Counted from the stretch's first letter, positions 23,568-31,979 are shown. The stretch is 64,000 nucleotides of DNA from Nonomuraea sp. NEAU-A123 (GCF_018603905.1 NZ_JAHFZZ010000012.1:292865-356864), one strand, 5' to 3'. Made by a program: numbers and translations. Notes: a model not told the origin generated them from the letters alone.

Positions 23568-24473
23568 ATGATCGAAGTAACTGGCCTGACAATGCGGTAC
23601 GGCGAAGCGCTCGCAGTCGATGACCTGACCTTCGTGGTGAAACCGGGCTTGGTGACCGGTTTCCTCGGCGTCAACGGCGCGGGCAAGTCCACCACGATGC
23701 GGGTGATCCTCGGGCTGGAGGCGCCCGACAGCGGGACCGCCCTCGTAGGCGGCCGGCCGTATGGCTCGTTGAAGGAGCCGATGCGGGAGGTGGGCGCGTT
23801 GCTGGATGCGGGCGCGGTGCACGGCGGGCGGACCGCCGCCGCGCATCTGTGGTGTCTGGCCCGCAGTAACGGCATCGGTCGCGGGCGGGTGGGCGAGGTG
23901 CTGGAGCAGGTGGGGCTGGCCGAGGTCGCCGGACGGCGGATCGCCGGGTTCTCGCTGGGCATGCGCCAGCGGCTCGGCGTCGCCGCCGCGCTGCTGGGCG
24001 ATCCCGGGGTGCTGATGTTCGACGAGCCGGTCAACGGGCTGGATCCCGAGGGCATCCGCTGGATCCGCGAGCTGATGCGCCTGCTGGCGGGCGAGGGCCG
24101 CACCGTCCTGGTCTCCAGCCACCTGATGGGCGAGATGGCGCTCACCGCCGACCACGTCGTGGTCATCGGACGCGGCCGGTTGATCGCCGACACCACCATG
24201 TCCGAGATGCTCGAACGGTTCCAGCGCGGCGTGCTGGTCCGCGCGGCCGCCCAGCGGACGCTGGCCGACGTCCTGCGGGTGGACGGCGCGAGCGTGTGCG
24301 AGGAGGACGGTGGGCTGTCGGTGAGCGGCCTTTCCGCCACGCGGATCGGCGAGCTGGCCCTGTCGCGTGGGATCGCGCTGAGCGAGCTGACCCCGCGCAG
24401 CGCCTCGCTGGAGGAGGCGTTCATGGAGCTGACCGAGGAAAGCGTCGAGTTCGGCGCGGGGAGGGCCGCCTGA
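23568..24473 (+). CDS. ABC transporter ATP-binding protein (DrrA/BcrA-like)
   Basis: 301 residues. Walker A GVNGAGKST, signature FSLGMRQRLGVAAALL, Walker B GVLMFDEPVNGLDPEG and H-loop VLVSSHLMGEM are all intact. It is of the type that energises ABC-2 drug or peptide exporters. The C-terminal ~80 residues form the regulatory tail common to this group. The ATG at 23568 has GAGGGGGAT upstream. It overlaps the permease start (TGATG), so the two are coupled. Control by the divergent two-component system is likely. Confidence 0.92.
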   Translation: MIEVTGLTMRYGEALAVDDLTFVVKPGLVTGFLGVNGAGKSTTMRVILGLEAPDSGTALVGGRPYGSLKEPMREVGALLDAGAVHGGRTAAAHLWCLARSNGIGRGRVGEVLEQVGLAEVAGRRIAGFSLGMRQRLGVAAALLGDPGVLMFDEPVNGLDPEGIRWIRELMRLLAGEGRTVLVSSHLMGEMALTADHVVVIGRGRLIADTTMSEMLERFQRGVLVRAAAQRTLADVLRVDGASVCEEDGGLSVSGLSATRIGELALSRGIALSELTPRSASLEEAFMELTEESVEFGAGRAA

Positions 24474-26704
24474 TGATCGACGCCATCGTCTCCGAGTGGC
24501 TGAAGTTGCGCTCGCTGAGATCCAATCTGTACCTCCTGGCCTTTTCGGTGCTGGCCGTGCTGCTCTGCGCCGGGCTGGCGTTCATGGTCTCCCGCAGCTT
24601 CGACAATCAGGCAGGCGACGAGAGGCTGGTCTTCACCAGCATCGGCGCGGGGCTGGGCGCCGGGCTGCCGGTCGCCTACTTCGTGATGGCCGCGCTCGGC
24701 GCCCTGTCGATCACCTCCGAGCATGCCACCGGCCTGATCCGCACGAGCCTGGTGGCTGTGCCGAGGCGGCAGCTGTTCCTGTTCGCCAAGATCCCGGCGC
24801 TGGCGGCCGTCACGCTGGTCGCGGGCGAGGTGCTGGTGTTCGCCATGCACGTGGCCGCGCAGGCCGTGCTGGGAGATCGTGCGGGGCAGGTCCTGCTCGA
24901 CGGCCGGACGCTGGGCGTCTCCCTCACGGATCCGGGAGTGGCGGCCGAGCTGCTGGTCGCCGGGGCGGTCATGCCGCTGGTCGCCATGGTCGGGCTTGGC
25001 CTGGGGGCGGTGATCCGCTCCACGGCGGGTTCGCTGGTCGCGCTGATCATGGTCCTGTTCGTGCTGCCGGTGGTGGCGCAGACGCTGCCATCGCCGTGGA
25101 GATCGCGGATCGGCTCCTTCATGGTGGAGAACCTGCCGAATCAGATCGTGGCCGGGGACGGACCGGGCATCCTCCCTCCTCTCGCGGCCCTCGCCCTGCT
25201 GCTCGCCTACCCGGTCGTGGCGCTCACCGCGGGAGCGGTGGCGATCGCCGTCCGAGGGCGCGGAATCCGGCCGCTGGTCGTGGGCGGGCTGCTGGCCGCC
25301 TTGCTGGCCGCGGTGACGGCGATTCCGTCCAGCGCCGCGGCGTCCGCGCTGTCGTGGAAAGCGTGCGGCGGCGACCTGGAGTGCGCCTCGGTCCAGGTGC
25401 CCGTGAACTGGTCGAAACCGTCGGGCCGGAAGATCTCCATCCGGATCGCCCGCCTGCCGGCCACCGGGACGCATCGCAGGATCGGCGCGGTGTTCACCGT
25501 CCCAGGCGGGCCCGGCGGTTCGGGCATCGACGATCTGAAGAAGTCCGGCGGCAACTTCACCCAGTTGCGACAGCAATTCGACGTGATCACCCTTGAGCCT
25601 CGCAATACCACCGACCTGGGCGTCATCCCGTTCGACTGCTTCGCCACCGGTGCCTGGATCACCGTGCCCGACAATCGTCCCGAATACGACAGGCTTGCCG
25701 CGAAGAACCGGCAATACGCTGAGCAGTGCCGCAAGGCCGACCCTGAATACTTCGACAACCTCGACTCGGGCTCCGTCGCCAGAGACATCGAGGCGATCCG
25801 GGTGGCGCTGGGCGAAGAAAAGCTGAGCTTCCTGGCCACCTCCTACGGCGGGGTTGTCGCCACGACCTATGCCCGGCTGTTCCCCGGCGCCGTCCGCGCG
25901 GTCTACGTCGACGGCGGCGTCGACCACCTCGCCGACCATGCCACGGACCTGCGGATGAGGTACGCGGCGATCGAGGGCCAGTTCACCCGGCTCAGCGCCT
26001 GGTGCGCGTCCAGCGATGCCTGCGCTCTGCGGGGGCGTGACGTAGGCGCCGTCTGGCGTGACCTCACCGCGGCCGCGGACCGTTCGCCTGTTCCGGTGAA
26101 GGAGACACAGGTCGCCTACAGCGGGTTCGACTTCAAGGTCGCCGCCGCTCCCGATGTGATCAGCCCCGGCCCCGCGCCCGACTTCCCCAACTGGCAACGG
26201 TTCGCCAGGGTCGTCGACCAAGCCGTGAAGGGAGACGCCTCGGGCTTCGCCGACTACGTTGAGCAGGCCACGAAGAGCAAGAAGGTTCCCTCGTTCAGGG
26301 GCATGGACGCGACTCACTGCACGGATGGGCTGGGCTTCGCCAGTTACGAGGAGTTCCAGCAGGTGAAGGCGCTCGATCAGCAGCTCTCACCGAACTTCGC
26401 CGGAAACGAGCTCTGGCATCCGCTCGGCTGCGTGGGCTGGCCGGCCCCGGTCACCAATCCCGCCAAGCCGCTGCCCGCCGACCGACTACCGCCATTCCTC
26501 GGGGCCGGCACCTGGACCGACCACGCGGACGTCGCCGACACCGTGAGCCGAGTGCCCGGCTCGTCCACGGTCCGTTACAACGGATCTGGACACGGCCTCT
26601 ACCTCACCGGCAACCAGTGCACCATCTCCTACGCCAACCGGTACCTCACGTTCCTCCGCCTTCCGGCAAAGGGGACCGTCTGCGAGCCACCGACCATCAA
26701 GTGA
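24473..26704 (+). CDS. ABC-2 permease fused to a secreted TAP-like alpha/beta hydrolase
   Basis: 743 residues in one uninterrupted frame. Residues ~1-265 form an ABC-2 permease with six hydrophobic segments. A seventh hydrophobic segment (PLVVGGLLAALLAAVTAI) ends in SSAAASA like a signal peptide, and residues ~290-743 are a tripeptidyl-aminopeptidase-like hydrolase: GGPGGSG oxyanion motif, nucleophile elbow ATSYGGV, terminal histidine in GSGHGLY and a TAP-like C-terminal part. With six segments the permease ends inside, so the seventh would place the hydrolase outside, where it could be tethered or cleaved free. An internal GTG near 25,240 might also give a separate hydrolase. Confidence 0.85.
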   Translation: MIDAIVSEWLKLRSLRSNLYLLAFSVLAVLLCAGLAFMVSRSFDNQAGDERLVFTSIGAGLGAGLPVAYFVMAALGALSITSEHATGLIRTSLVAVPRRQLFLFAKIPALAAVTLVAGEVLVFAMHVAAQAVLGDRAGQVLLDGRTLGVSLTDPGVAAELLVAGAVMPLVAMVGLGLGAVIRSTAGSLVALIMVLFVLPVVAQTLPSPWRSRIGSFMVENLPNQIVAGDGPGILPPLAALALLLAYPVVALTAGAVAIAVRGRGIRPLVVGGLLAALLAAVTAIPSSAAASALSWKACGGDLECASVQVPVNWSKPSGRKISIRIARLPATGTHRRIGAVFTVPGGPGGSGIDDLKKSGGNFTQLRQQFDVITLEPRNTTDLGVIPFDCFATGAWITVPDNRPEYDRLAAKNRQYAEQCRKADPEYFDNLDSGSVARDIEAIRVALGEEKLSFLATSYGGVVATTYARLFPGAVRAVYVDGGVDHLADHATDLRMRYAAIEGQFTRLSAWCASSDACALRGRDVGAVWRDLTAAADRSPVPVKETQVAYSGFDFKVAAAPDVISPGPAPDFPNWQRFARVVDQAVKGDASGFADYVEQATKSKKVPSFRGMDATHCTDGLGFASYEEFQQVKALDQQLSPNFAGNELWHPLGCVGWPAPVTNPAKPLPADRLPPFLGAGTWTDHADVADTVSRVPGSSTVRYNGSGHGLYLTGNQCTISYANRYLTFLRLPAKGTVCEPPTIK

Positions 26705-26889
26705 CTGGTTTCAGACGGTTTTGTGGTGACACGGGAGCCTAATCGATCTCCGGCCTGCTGGAGGGCCGGGCCGGCGCGTTCCTACGGGCCGACTGGCGTC
26801 AGCTAGGAGAGCAAGCGCCGCTCCCGCTCGGGACCGTAGAACTGTTTCACGACGCTCCAACGGGGATGTGCGAGCGACGCTTGGGGGTT
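26705..26889 (+). other. Open stretch of uncertain origin
   Basis: From a TAA at 26740 a frame stays open into the ThiF-like fragment, with peptide such as FLRADWRQLGEQAPLPLGTV. It has coding-like composition but no start or ribosome site, and I recognise no family. It may be the remnant of another gene. No terminator is evident after the hydrolase gene. Confidence 0.35.
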
Positions 26890-26904
26890 GCGGTGTTCGC
26901 TCGG

Positions 26905-26946
26905 CAGGCGCAGGCGCAGGCGCAGGCGCAGGCGCAGGCGCAGGCG
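26905..26946 (+). repeat. Hexanucleotide microsatellite (CAGGCG)7
   Basis: Seven perfect tandem CAGGCG units encoding Gln-Ala repeats in the frame continuous with the ThiF-like fragment. The parent gene has no such array. Confidence 0.95.
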
Positions 26947-26949
26947 CGG

Positions 26950-27013
26950 CTGCGGGGCCGGGTCTGCGGGGCCGGGTCTGCGGGGTCTGCGGGGCGGGGT
27001 TGCGGGGCCGGGT
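26950..27013 (+). repeat. 14-bp G-rich tandem repeat
   Basis: Units of CTGCGGGGCCGGGT start at 26950, 26964, 26987 (one base changed) and 27001 (13-base variant), with a 9-base partial unit at 26978. The parent ThiF-like gene lacks them. Runs of G could form quadruplex-like structures. Confidence 0.85.
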
Positions 27014-27164
27014 TAACGGGTGCGGGTCTACGGGGGCCGGGCGGATGGGGCGCAGGTGGTGGAACTGCTGGCGGCGTGCGTGATCGGGGCGATCCTGGTC
27101 TTCGACGAAGGTTCGGTACGGCCGTGTGACCTCGCGCCTGGCGGATTGACGTGGTCGGAGCGGC

Positions 27165-27344
27165 GGCCGATCAATCGTCGGGGCCTGTGGCGTGGTTTGG
27201 TGCGTTCCGGTGGTGTGGTCGCGTATTTCGTGGCGGTTGTGCACTGCTGGCGGTGGCTGATCAACTGTCGGGGCCCGTGGCGCGGTTCGGTGCGTCCTGA
27301 CACGTGGCCGCGTTTTCCGCAACGGTCGTGCACCGCGAAGCTCC
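27165..27344 (+). repeat. 90-bp imperfect tandem duplication
   Basis: Two adjacent copies, 27165-27254 and 27255-27344, share blocks such as GGCCGATCAATCGTCGGGGC versus GGCTGATCAACTGTCGGGGC. They follow directly on the ThiF-like fragment. Similarity is about three quarters by eye, so the duplication is old or has been mutated. No gene is recognised inside. Confidence 0.75.
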
Positions 27345-27402
27345 CGAGGTGCCCGAACGGCGCCTCGGGAATCGCGTCGACAGTGACGTCGGTGCTGGTG
27401 AG

Positions 27403-28002
27403 CTAAGCGGTCACTTGTCGTCGGGTGGGAAGGGGTGCGGCTTTCTCCTGGGCCGACCAGAGGCGGGCCGACATCCAGGCGATCCCAGCCGCCGCCAGCG
27501 CCAGGCCGATCAGGTAGACGGGGAGCGGGACCATGTTCCGCAGTGCGCCGGGGATCATGCCGACTGCGTAGAAGATGACCCCAAGGGGTGGCAGGGTGCC
27601 CGTGCGCAGGGCCGCCGCGCTGAAGGTTACAACCCCGGCCAGTAACACGACCGAAGTAATGAGGAACGCCCGCCCGGTGCCTCCGGCCAGCAGTTCGGTT
27701 ACCTTGGCGCCGTCCAGGAGCGGGAAGACGTAGTGCAGGGTGTACTCGATTGCGTAGGCCCCGGCCAGCCCGGCGGCGTTGAGCAGGTAGCCGATCAGGC
27801 CGAGGGTGCCGGACGTACCGCGAATGAGCAGGTAGAGGCCGGTGATCGCGAGTAGGCCGGTCAGTGCCGCGAAGGGGGCTATGGCGTGGGTGAGGGTGGT
27901 TTCCGGCAGCAGGCCCGCGCGGCGGAAGACGTTGATCACCAGCAGCACCGCGGAGGCGAAGCCGGCCGTGGCGGTGGCCCGGTAGAGAGCCGATGAACGC
28001 AT
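27403..28002 (-). CDS. Multi-pass membrane protein, TetR-linked
   Basis: 199 residues with about six hydrophobic segments, such as AGFASAVLLVINVF, LTGLLAITGLYLLI, LIGYLLNAAGLAGAYAI, FLITSVVLLAGVVTF and YLIGLALAAAGIAW. There are no catalytic motifs. The ATG at 28002 has AAAGGGA upstream. It is divergent from a TetR regulator across a perfect dyad, so it is probably the regulated target. It resembles small DUF4386-like membrane proteins in layout, but I cannot assign a family with confidence. Confidence 0.72.
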   Translation of the reverse strand: MRSSALYRATATAGFASAVLLVINVFRRAGLLPETTLTHAIAPFAALTGLLAITGLYLLIRGTSGTLGLIGYLLNAAGLAGAYAIEYTLHYVFPLLDGAKVTELLAGGTGRAFLITSVVLLAGVVTFSAAALRTGTLPPLGVIFYAVGMIPGALRNMVPLPVYLIGLALAAAGIAWMSARLWSAQEKAAPLPTRRQVTA

Positions 28003-28025
28003 GTCGGAGTCCCTTTCTCGGAGGG

Positions 28026-28041
28026 GATAACGCTCGTTATC
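28026..28041. promoter_or_regulatory. Dyad operator between membrane gene and TetR
   Basis: GATAACG-CT-CGTTATC is a perfect 7-2-7 inverted repeat in the 69-base divergent gap, followed by another half-like CGCGTTAT. It is a likely TetR operator. Confidence 0.65.
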
Positions 28042-28071
28042 ATGCGCGTTATGAGCCAATAGGGTGAGAGG

Positions 28072-28710
28072 GTGCCGAGAGATGTAAGCACCTCGAAAGA
28101 AGTTGGCGAGCTGCGCGGAGACCTGCTGGAGGCAGCCGTTCGCGTTCTCCGTGAGCAAGGGGCGCCGCACCTCACGCTCCGGCGCGTCGCCGAGGAGGCG
28201 CGGACGTCCACGATGGGCATCTACACGTGCTTCGGCGGTCGGGCGGGGCTGCTGGAGGCGGTCTATCGGTACGGGTTCGACGTGCTGCGAGAGATGCTGC
28301 TGGGCTCGCTTCACGGTCATGCGGAGCCGCGTGATCGGATCATGGCGGTGGCCTATGGATACCGGGAGTTCGCGCTGGCCGATCCGGCGCTCTACGCGTT
28401 GATGTTCGAGCGGCCGCTGCCCGACTTCGATCCCTCGCCCGAGCTGCGGCAGGACGCGCTCGGGCGGACGTTCAGCCTGCTGACGGAGGCCATCGGGGCG
28501 ACGGGATCGGAAGATCCCACGCGGATGGCCTATCTGGTGTGGACCACGATCCACGGCCTCGTCAGCATCGAGCTCACCTGCTCGGGGCGCAGCCCGCTAC
28601 CCGGCTGGTTCTTGGACTCACGGGAGGAGGGTGGCCGCGTGCTCGCCGACGGGGTGAGCGCCCTGCTCAGAGGCCTGCGCCAACCGGGCGAGCCCGCCGG
28701 TTCCGGCTAG
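28072..28710 (+). CDS. TetR family transcriptional regulator
   Basis: 212 residues. The N-terminal helix-turn-helix reads LTLRRVAEEARTSTMGIYTCFGG; the C-terminal domain (DRIMAVAYGYREFALADPALYALMF) resembles the WHG/TetR_C_33 type. Start is GTG 28072. It is divergent from the membrane protein with a perfect dyad between them. Its stop codon lies in the first unit of a 33-bp tandem repeat that extends to the end of the convergent GntR gene. Confidence 0.87.
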   Translation: MPRDVSTSKEVGELRGDLLEAAVRVLREQGAPHLTLRRVAEEARTSTMGIYTCFGGRAGLLEAVYRYGFDVLREMLLGSLHGHAEPRDRIMAVAYGYREFALADPALYALMFERPLPDFDPSPELRQDALGRTFSLLTEAIGATGSEDPTRMAYLVWTTIHGLVSIELTCSGRSPLPGWFLDSREEGGRVLADGVSALLRGLRQPGEPAGSG

Positions 28711-28805
28711 CTCTCCAGGCGGCTGGCGGTTCGGTCGGTCTAGCTGTCCGGGCGGCTGGCGGTTCGGTCGGTCTAGCTCTCCAGGCCGCCGGCGGCTTTT
28801 ACTCG
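28707..28805. repeat. 33-bp tandem repeat spanning two gene ends
   Basis: Three units begin at 28707, 28740 and 28773, each opening with CTAGCTSTCCRGG. The third is the true 3' end of the GntR coding region, and the first contains the stop codon of the TetR gene. Units 1 and 2 differ at two positions only, so the duplication is recent. Confidence 0.88.
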
Positions 28806-29447
28806 GTCGACGAAGCAGCTCATGTGGTCGCGCAGCAGGGCGGCGGCCTCGGGGGCGGAGCCGGATTGGGCGGCCTGGAGGATCTGGCGGTGTTCTTCGG
28901 CCTCCGATTCCCAGGTCGGTACCCGGACCCAGGCCGCCGCGGAGATCAGGGCGGTCTGGTCGCGGAGGGCGTCCAGGGTGCTGACGAGCAGGGGGTTGCC
29001 GCAGCCCGCGTACAACGCGCGGTGGAAATCGCGGTTGGCCAGGCTGCGATCGGCCCGGTCGGCGGCCTCGTCGGCGCGGCGCAGCGCCTCGGCGGCGGGG
29101 GTGAGATCGGTTCCGCGCTGGACCGTGCGGGACAGCGCCTCCGGCTCCAGCAGGAGGCGCAGGTCGTAGACCGATTCCATCAGGGCGGTGTCGACCTGGC
29201 GCACCGACGCGCCCTTGTACTCGCTCATGGTGACCAGCCCGGCGCCCGCGAGGGTCTTGAGCGCCTCGCGCACGGGGGTTTTGGACACGCCGAGCTGCTG
29301 GGCCAGCTCGGTCTCGACCAGAGCCTGGCCGGGCTGGAGCGCGCCGGTCAGTATCGCGTGCTTGATCACCTCCAGGGCGACCGTGCCCCGCGAGGACATG
29401 GATCTGGCCTGTCCGACGAAGATCGGAGATGCGACGACCTCACTCAT
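28773..29447 (-). CDS. GntR/FadR-type regulator of the sugar-acid operon
   Basis: 224 residues. Winged helix at the N-terminus (LVETELAQQLGVSKTPVREALKTL) and a C-terminal FCD domain with the metal-binding histidine pattern (NRDFHRAL and EHRQILQA, then LRDHMSCF). FCD-type GntR proteins usually respond to sugar acids or related carboxylates. It is divergent from an MFS transporter, an aldolase-like enzyme and an acid-sugar dehydratase, which fits local repression relieved by the substrate. ATG 29399 is an alternative start. Confidence 0.87.
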   Translation of the reverse strand: MSEVVASPIFVGQARSMSSRGTVALEVIKHAILTGALQPGQALVETELAQQLGVSKTPVREALKTLAGAGLVTMSEYKGASVRQVDTALMESVYDLRLLLEPEALSRTVQRGTDLTPAAEALRRADEAADRADRSLANRDFHRALYAGCGNPLLVSTLDALRDQTALISAAAWVRVPTWESEAEEHRQILQAAQSGSAPEAAALLRDHMSCFVDRVKAAGGLES

Positions 29448-29729
29448 AACGCCAAAGATATCTTACATCGCATCTCGTATATGACCGGAATCTAGGTTAC
29501 AGTCGCGTGAATTAGGACTTCAGGGACTTCCCCGTACCGAGAAGGGAGATCGTGACGGGGTCGTCCGGTGTGGCCCGAGGACACGGACCACACCGGCACA
29601 ACGGCTCCGCTTCCTTGAACACACACCGGACCGCACGGACCCCGGGAACGCCGTTGGCGCGGCGTGGCCGGGAACGCATTCCGGCCGGTCCGGCGTGGCC
29701 ACTGCACTGACCTGCAGCATGGAGCTTGA

Positions 29730-31073
29730 ATGCAGTCTAACTCCGCCATGCCCGCCCCGACCGTCCCCGCGACAGCGCGGCCCGCACGGTCTCGACTTCG
29801 CTGGACCATCGTCGCGCTCTCGGGCGCCGGTCTCGCGATCGCCTACCTCGACCGGTCCAGCCTCAGCGTCGCCAGCACGTACATGCAGCGAGACCTGGGC
29901 TTCGACCAGACCATGAAAGGGATCCTGCTCTCCTCGTTCTTCTGGACGTACGCGATCTTCCAGCTGCCCTCCGGCTGGCTGCTCGACCGTTTCGGCCCGC
30001 GGGTGATCTATCCGATCGCCGTCGTGTGGTGGTCGCTGTGGACGGCCGCCACCGCCCTGGCCCACGGGTTCGGCACGCTGATCATCTGCCGGCTCGGCCT
30101 CGGCATGGGCGAGGCCCCGGTGCAACCCTCCAACATCAAGGTGGTCTCCGCCTGGTTCCCGCGCAGGGAACGCGCGCTGGCCTCCAGCCTGTTCGACACC
30201 GGGCAACAGGTCGGCGTCGCCCTGTCCGTCCCGGTGGTCACGGGGCTCATCGCCGCCTTCGGATGGCGCGCGGCCTTCGTCGTGATCGGGTTGACCGGCA
30301 TGGTGTGGGTCATCGGCTGGCTGATGATCTACCGCTCGCCGCAGGAACATCCGAAGATCTCCCAGGCGGAGCTCGACTACATCGAGGGCGGCGACGCGGC
30401 CGTGCCCGAGACCGGCCCGCCGATGCGCTGGCTGTCCCTGCTGCGTTACCCCACGGTGTGGGGGCTGGTGTTCGGCTACATCTGCCGCTCGGCCACCGGC
30501 GCGTTCTTCCTCACCTGGTATCCGAGCTACCTGGTGGAGGATCGGGGCTTCACCATCCTCCAGCTCGGGGTGTTCGGCTCCATCCCGGCCGTGCTCGGGA
30601 TAGGCGCCACGATCGCGGGCGGCGCCTTCTCCGACTGGCTGGTACGGCGCGGCGTCCCCATCGCCCGGGCCCGCAAGATCCCGATCATCAGCGGAATGCT
30701 GCTCGCGTCCACGATCGCGCTGACGACGTTCGTCCCCGGAAACGTGGCCGTCATGGTCCTGCTGTCCGTCAGCAACTGCGCCCATTCCTTCGCCGGCGCG
30801 GCCATCCTCAGCCTGCCGGCCGAGGTGGCCCCGTCATCCTCGGTGGTCGGCTCGGTCGCCGGCTTCCAGAACTTCGGCTCGCAGATCGGCAACATCATCA
30901 GCCCGATCCTCATCGGCGTCTTCCTGACGTTCAGCGGCAACTCCTACACCGGGCCGATGCTCTTCGCGGGCGCGATGGCGATCCTGGGCACGCTGATCTA
31001 CGGGTTCGTCGTGAAGATCCGGCCGCTCAACGAGGGTGTGGTTCCGGTTGGGCCAGCAGAGAGCAGGGGTTGA
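29730..31073 (+). CDS. MFS transporter, anion:cation symporter type
   Basis: 447 residues with about twelve membrane segments. The N-terminal half has AIAYLDRSSLSVA, the motif-A-like GWLLDRFGPRVIYP and GMGEAPVQPSNIKVVSAWF, all typical of the ACS family that carries glucarate, galactonate and similar hexonates. GGAG lies upstream of ATG 29730. It is first of a three-gene operon with a DHDPS-family lyase and an enolase-superfamily dehydratase. It probably imports the acid sugar they degrade. Confidence 0.9.
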   Translation: MQSNSAMPAPTVPATARPARSRLRWTIVALSGAGLAIAYLDRSSLSVASTYMQRDLGFDQTMKGILLSSFFWTYAIFQLPSGWLLDRFGPRVIYPIAVVWWSLWTAATALAHGFGTLIICRLGLGMGEAPVQPSNIKVVSAWFPRRERALASSLFDTGQQVGVALSVPVVTGLIAAFGWRAAFVVIGLTGMVWVIGWLMIYRSPQEHPKISQAELDYIEGGDAAVPETGPPMRWLSLLRYPTVWGLVFGYICRSATGAFFLTWYPSYLVEDRGFTILQLGVFGSIPAVLGIGATIAGGAFSDWLVRRGVPIARARKIPIISGMLLASTIALTTFVPGNVAVMVLLSVSNCAHSFAGAAILSLPAEVAPSSSVVGSVAGFQNFGSQIGNIISPILIGVFLTFSGNSYTGPMLFAGAMAILGTLIYGFVVKIRPLNEGVVPVGPAESRG

Positions 31074-31076
31074 TCG

Positions 31077-31979
31077 ATGCTTGACCTGACCGAGAAGCTG
31101 GCCGACGTCGTGGCCGTCACCGTGACGCCGTTCGACGCGGACGGCGCCGTCGACCTCGACACGAACGCCAAACTGATACGGAGGATCGTCGAGGCGGGCG
31201 TCAACGTGGTCACGCCCAACGGCAACACCGGCGAGTTCTACGCCCTCACCCCGGACGAGCGCCGCCGGGTGCTGGAGTCCACCGTGGCCGCCGTCGGGGA
31301 GGACGCCGCCGTGCTCGCCGGGGTCGGCCTCGACGTCGGGAGTGCCATCGAGGCCGCGCGGCACGCCCGCGACCACGGCGTGCGCATGGTGATGGTGCAC
31401 CAGCCCGTCCACCCGTACCTGTCGGCGGAAGGCTGGGTGGACTACCACCGCGAGATCGCGAACGCGCTCCCCGACATGGGCGTCGTCCCCTACATCCGCA
31501 GCCCGCGCGTCGCCGGGGCGCAGGTGGCGCGCCTCGGCGAGGCGTGTCCGAACGTGATCGGCGTCAAGTACGCCGTCCCCGACCCGGTGCGCTTCGCCTC
31601 GGTCGCGCGTGATGGTGGACTGGACCGGTTCGCCTGGTTGTGCGGGCTGGCCGAGCCGTACACACCGGCGTACTGGGCGGTCGGCGCGCGCGGCTTCACC
31701 TCCGGCCTGGTCACCGCGGCACCGGAGCTGACGCTGCGGATGCGCGACGCGCTGCGCGCGGGCGATTTCCCGGCCGCGATGGAGGTATGGGACCTGATCA
31801 GGCGGTTCGAGGAACTGCGCGGCGCGAACGCCTCGGCCGACAACGTGTCGGTCGTCAAGGAGGCGCTGGCGCAGCTCGGCCTGTGCCGCCGCGATGTGCG
31901 CCCGCCGAGCCGCCTGCTGCCGCCCGACGTACGGGAGGAAGTGGCCTCGGTGCTGGCGACTTGGGGAGGGCAGAAATGA
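31077..31979 (+). CDS. Dihydrodipicolinate synthase-family lyase (KDG aldolase/dehydratase-like)
   Basis: 300 residues of the DapA superfamily TIM barrel. GNTGEFYALTPDERR is the substrate-binding loop, the Schiff-base lysine is in VIGVKYAVPD and the tyrosine in VVPYIRSPR. Members in hexonate operons cleave 2-keto-3-deoxy acids or dehydrate 5-keto-4-deoxyglucarate. The context with a hexonate-type transporter and an acid-sugar dehydratase supports such a step over lysine synthesis. It overlaps the next gene by 4 bases (ATGA). Confidence 0.86.
   Translation: MLDLTEKLADVVAVTVTPFDADGAVDLDTNAKLIRRIVEAGVNVVTPNGNTGEFYALTPDERRRVLESTVAAVGEDAAVLAGVGLDVGSAIEAARHARDHGVRMVMVHQPVHPYLSAEGWVDYHREIANALPDMGVVPYIRSPRVAGAQVARLGEACPNVIGVKYAVPDPVRFASVARDGGLDRFAWLCGLAEPYTPAYWAVGARGFTSGLVTAAPELTLRMRDALRAGDFPAAMEVWDLIRRFEELRGANASADNVSVVKEALAQLGLCRRDVRPPSRLLPPDVREEVASVLATWGGQK

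Larger units (their letters stand above)
26890..27160 (+). pseudogene. Ectopic fragment of the ThiF-like gene with repeat expansions
   Basis: Matches, in opposite orientation, part of the ThiF-like gene at about 35,190-35,380. Shared runs include GTGCGGGTCTACGGGG, ACCTCGCGCCTGGCGG and TGACGTGGTCGGAG, and the peptide VIGAILVFDEGSVRPCDLAPG parallels GIGAIRVFDEGPVRPCDLAPG. Between the matching AVFAR and RVYG blocks, where the parent has a short Arg-rich run, the fragment has seven CAGGCG units and several 14-bp G-rich units. There is no start or remainder of the gene. I read it as a decayed duplication. Confidence 0.85.

Noticed and set aside
18749..27344. Diversity-generating retroelement (template/variable repeat pair) as the cause of the gene fragments
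   Set aside because: No reverse transcriptase or accessory gene is present, and differences are not limited to adenine positions.
27020..27406. A 128-codon frame covering the ThiF-like fragment and the 90-bp duplication
   Set aside because: No ribosome site, the first half is a fragment of a known gene, and the second half is made of diverged repeats in which the frame is not conserved between copies.
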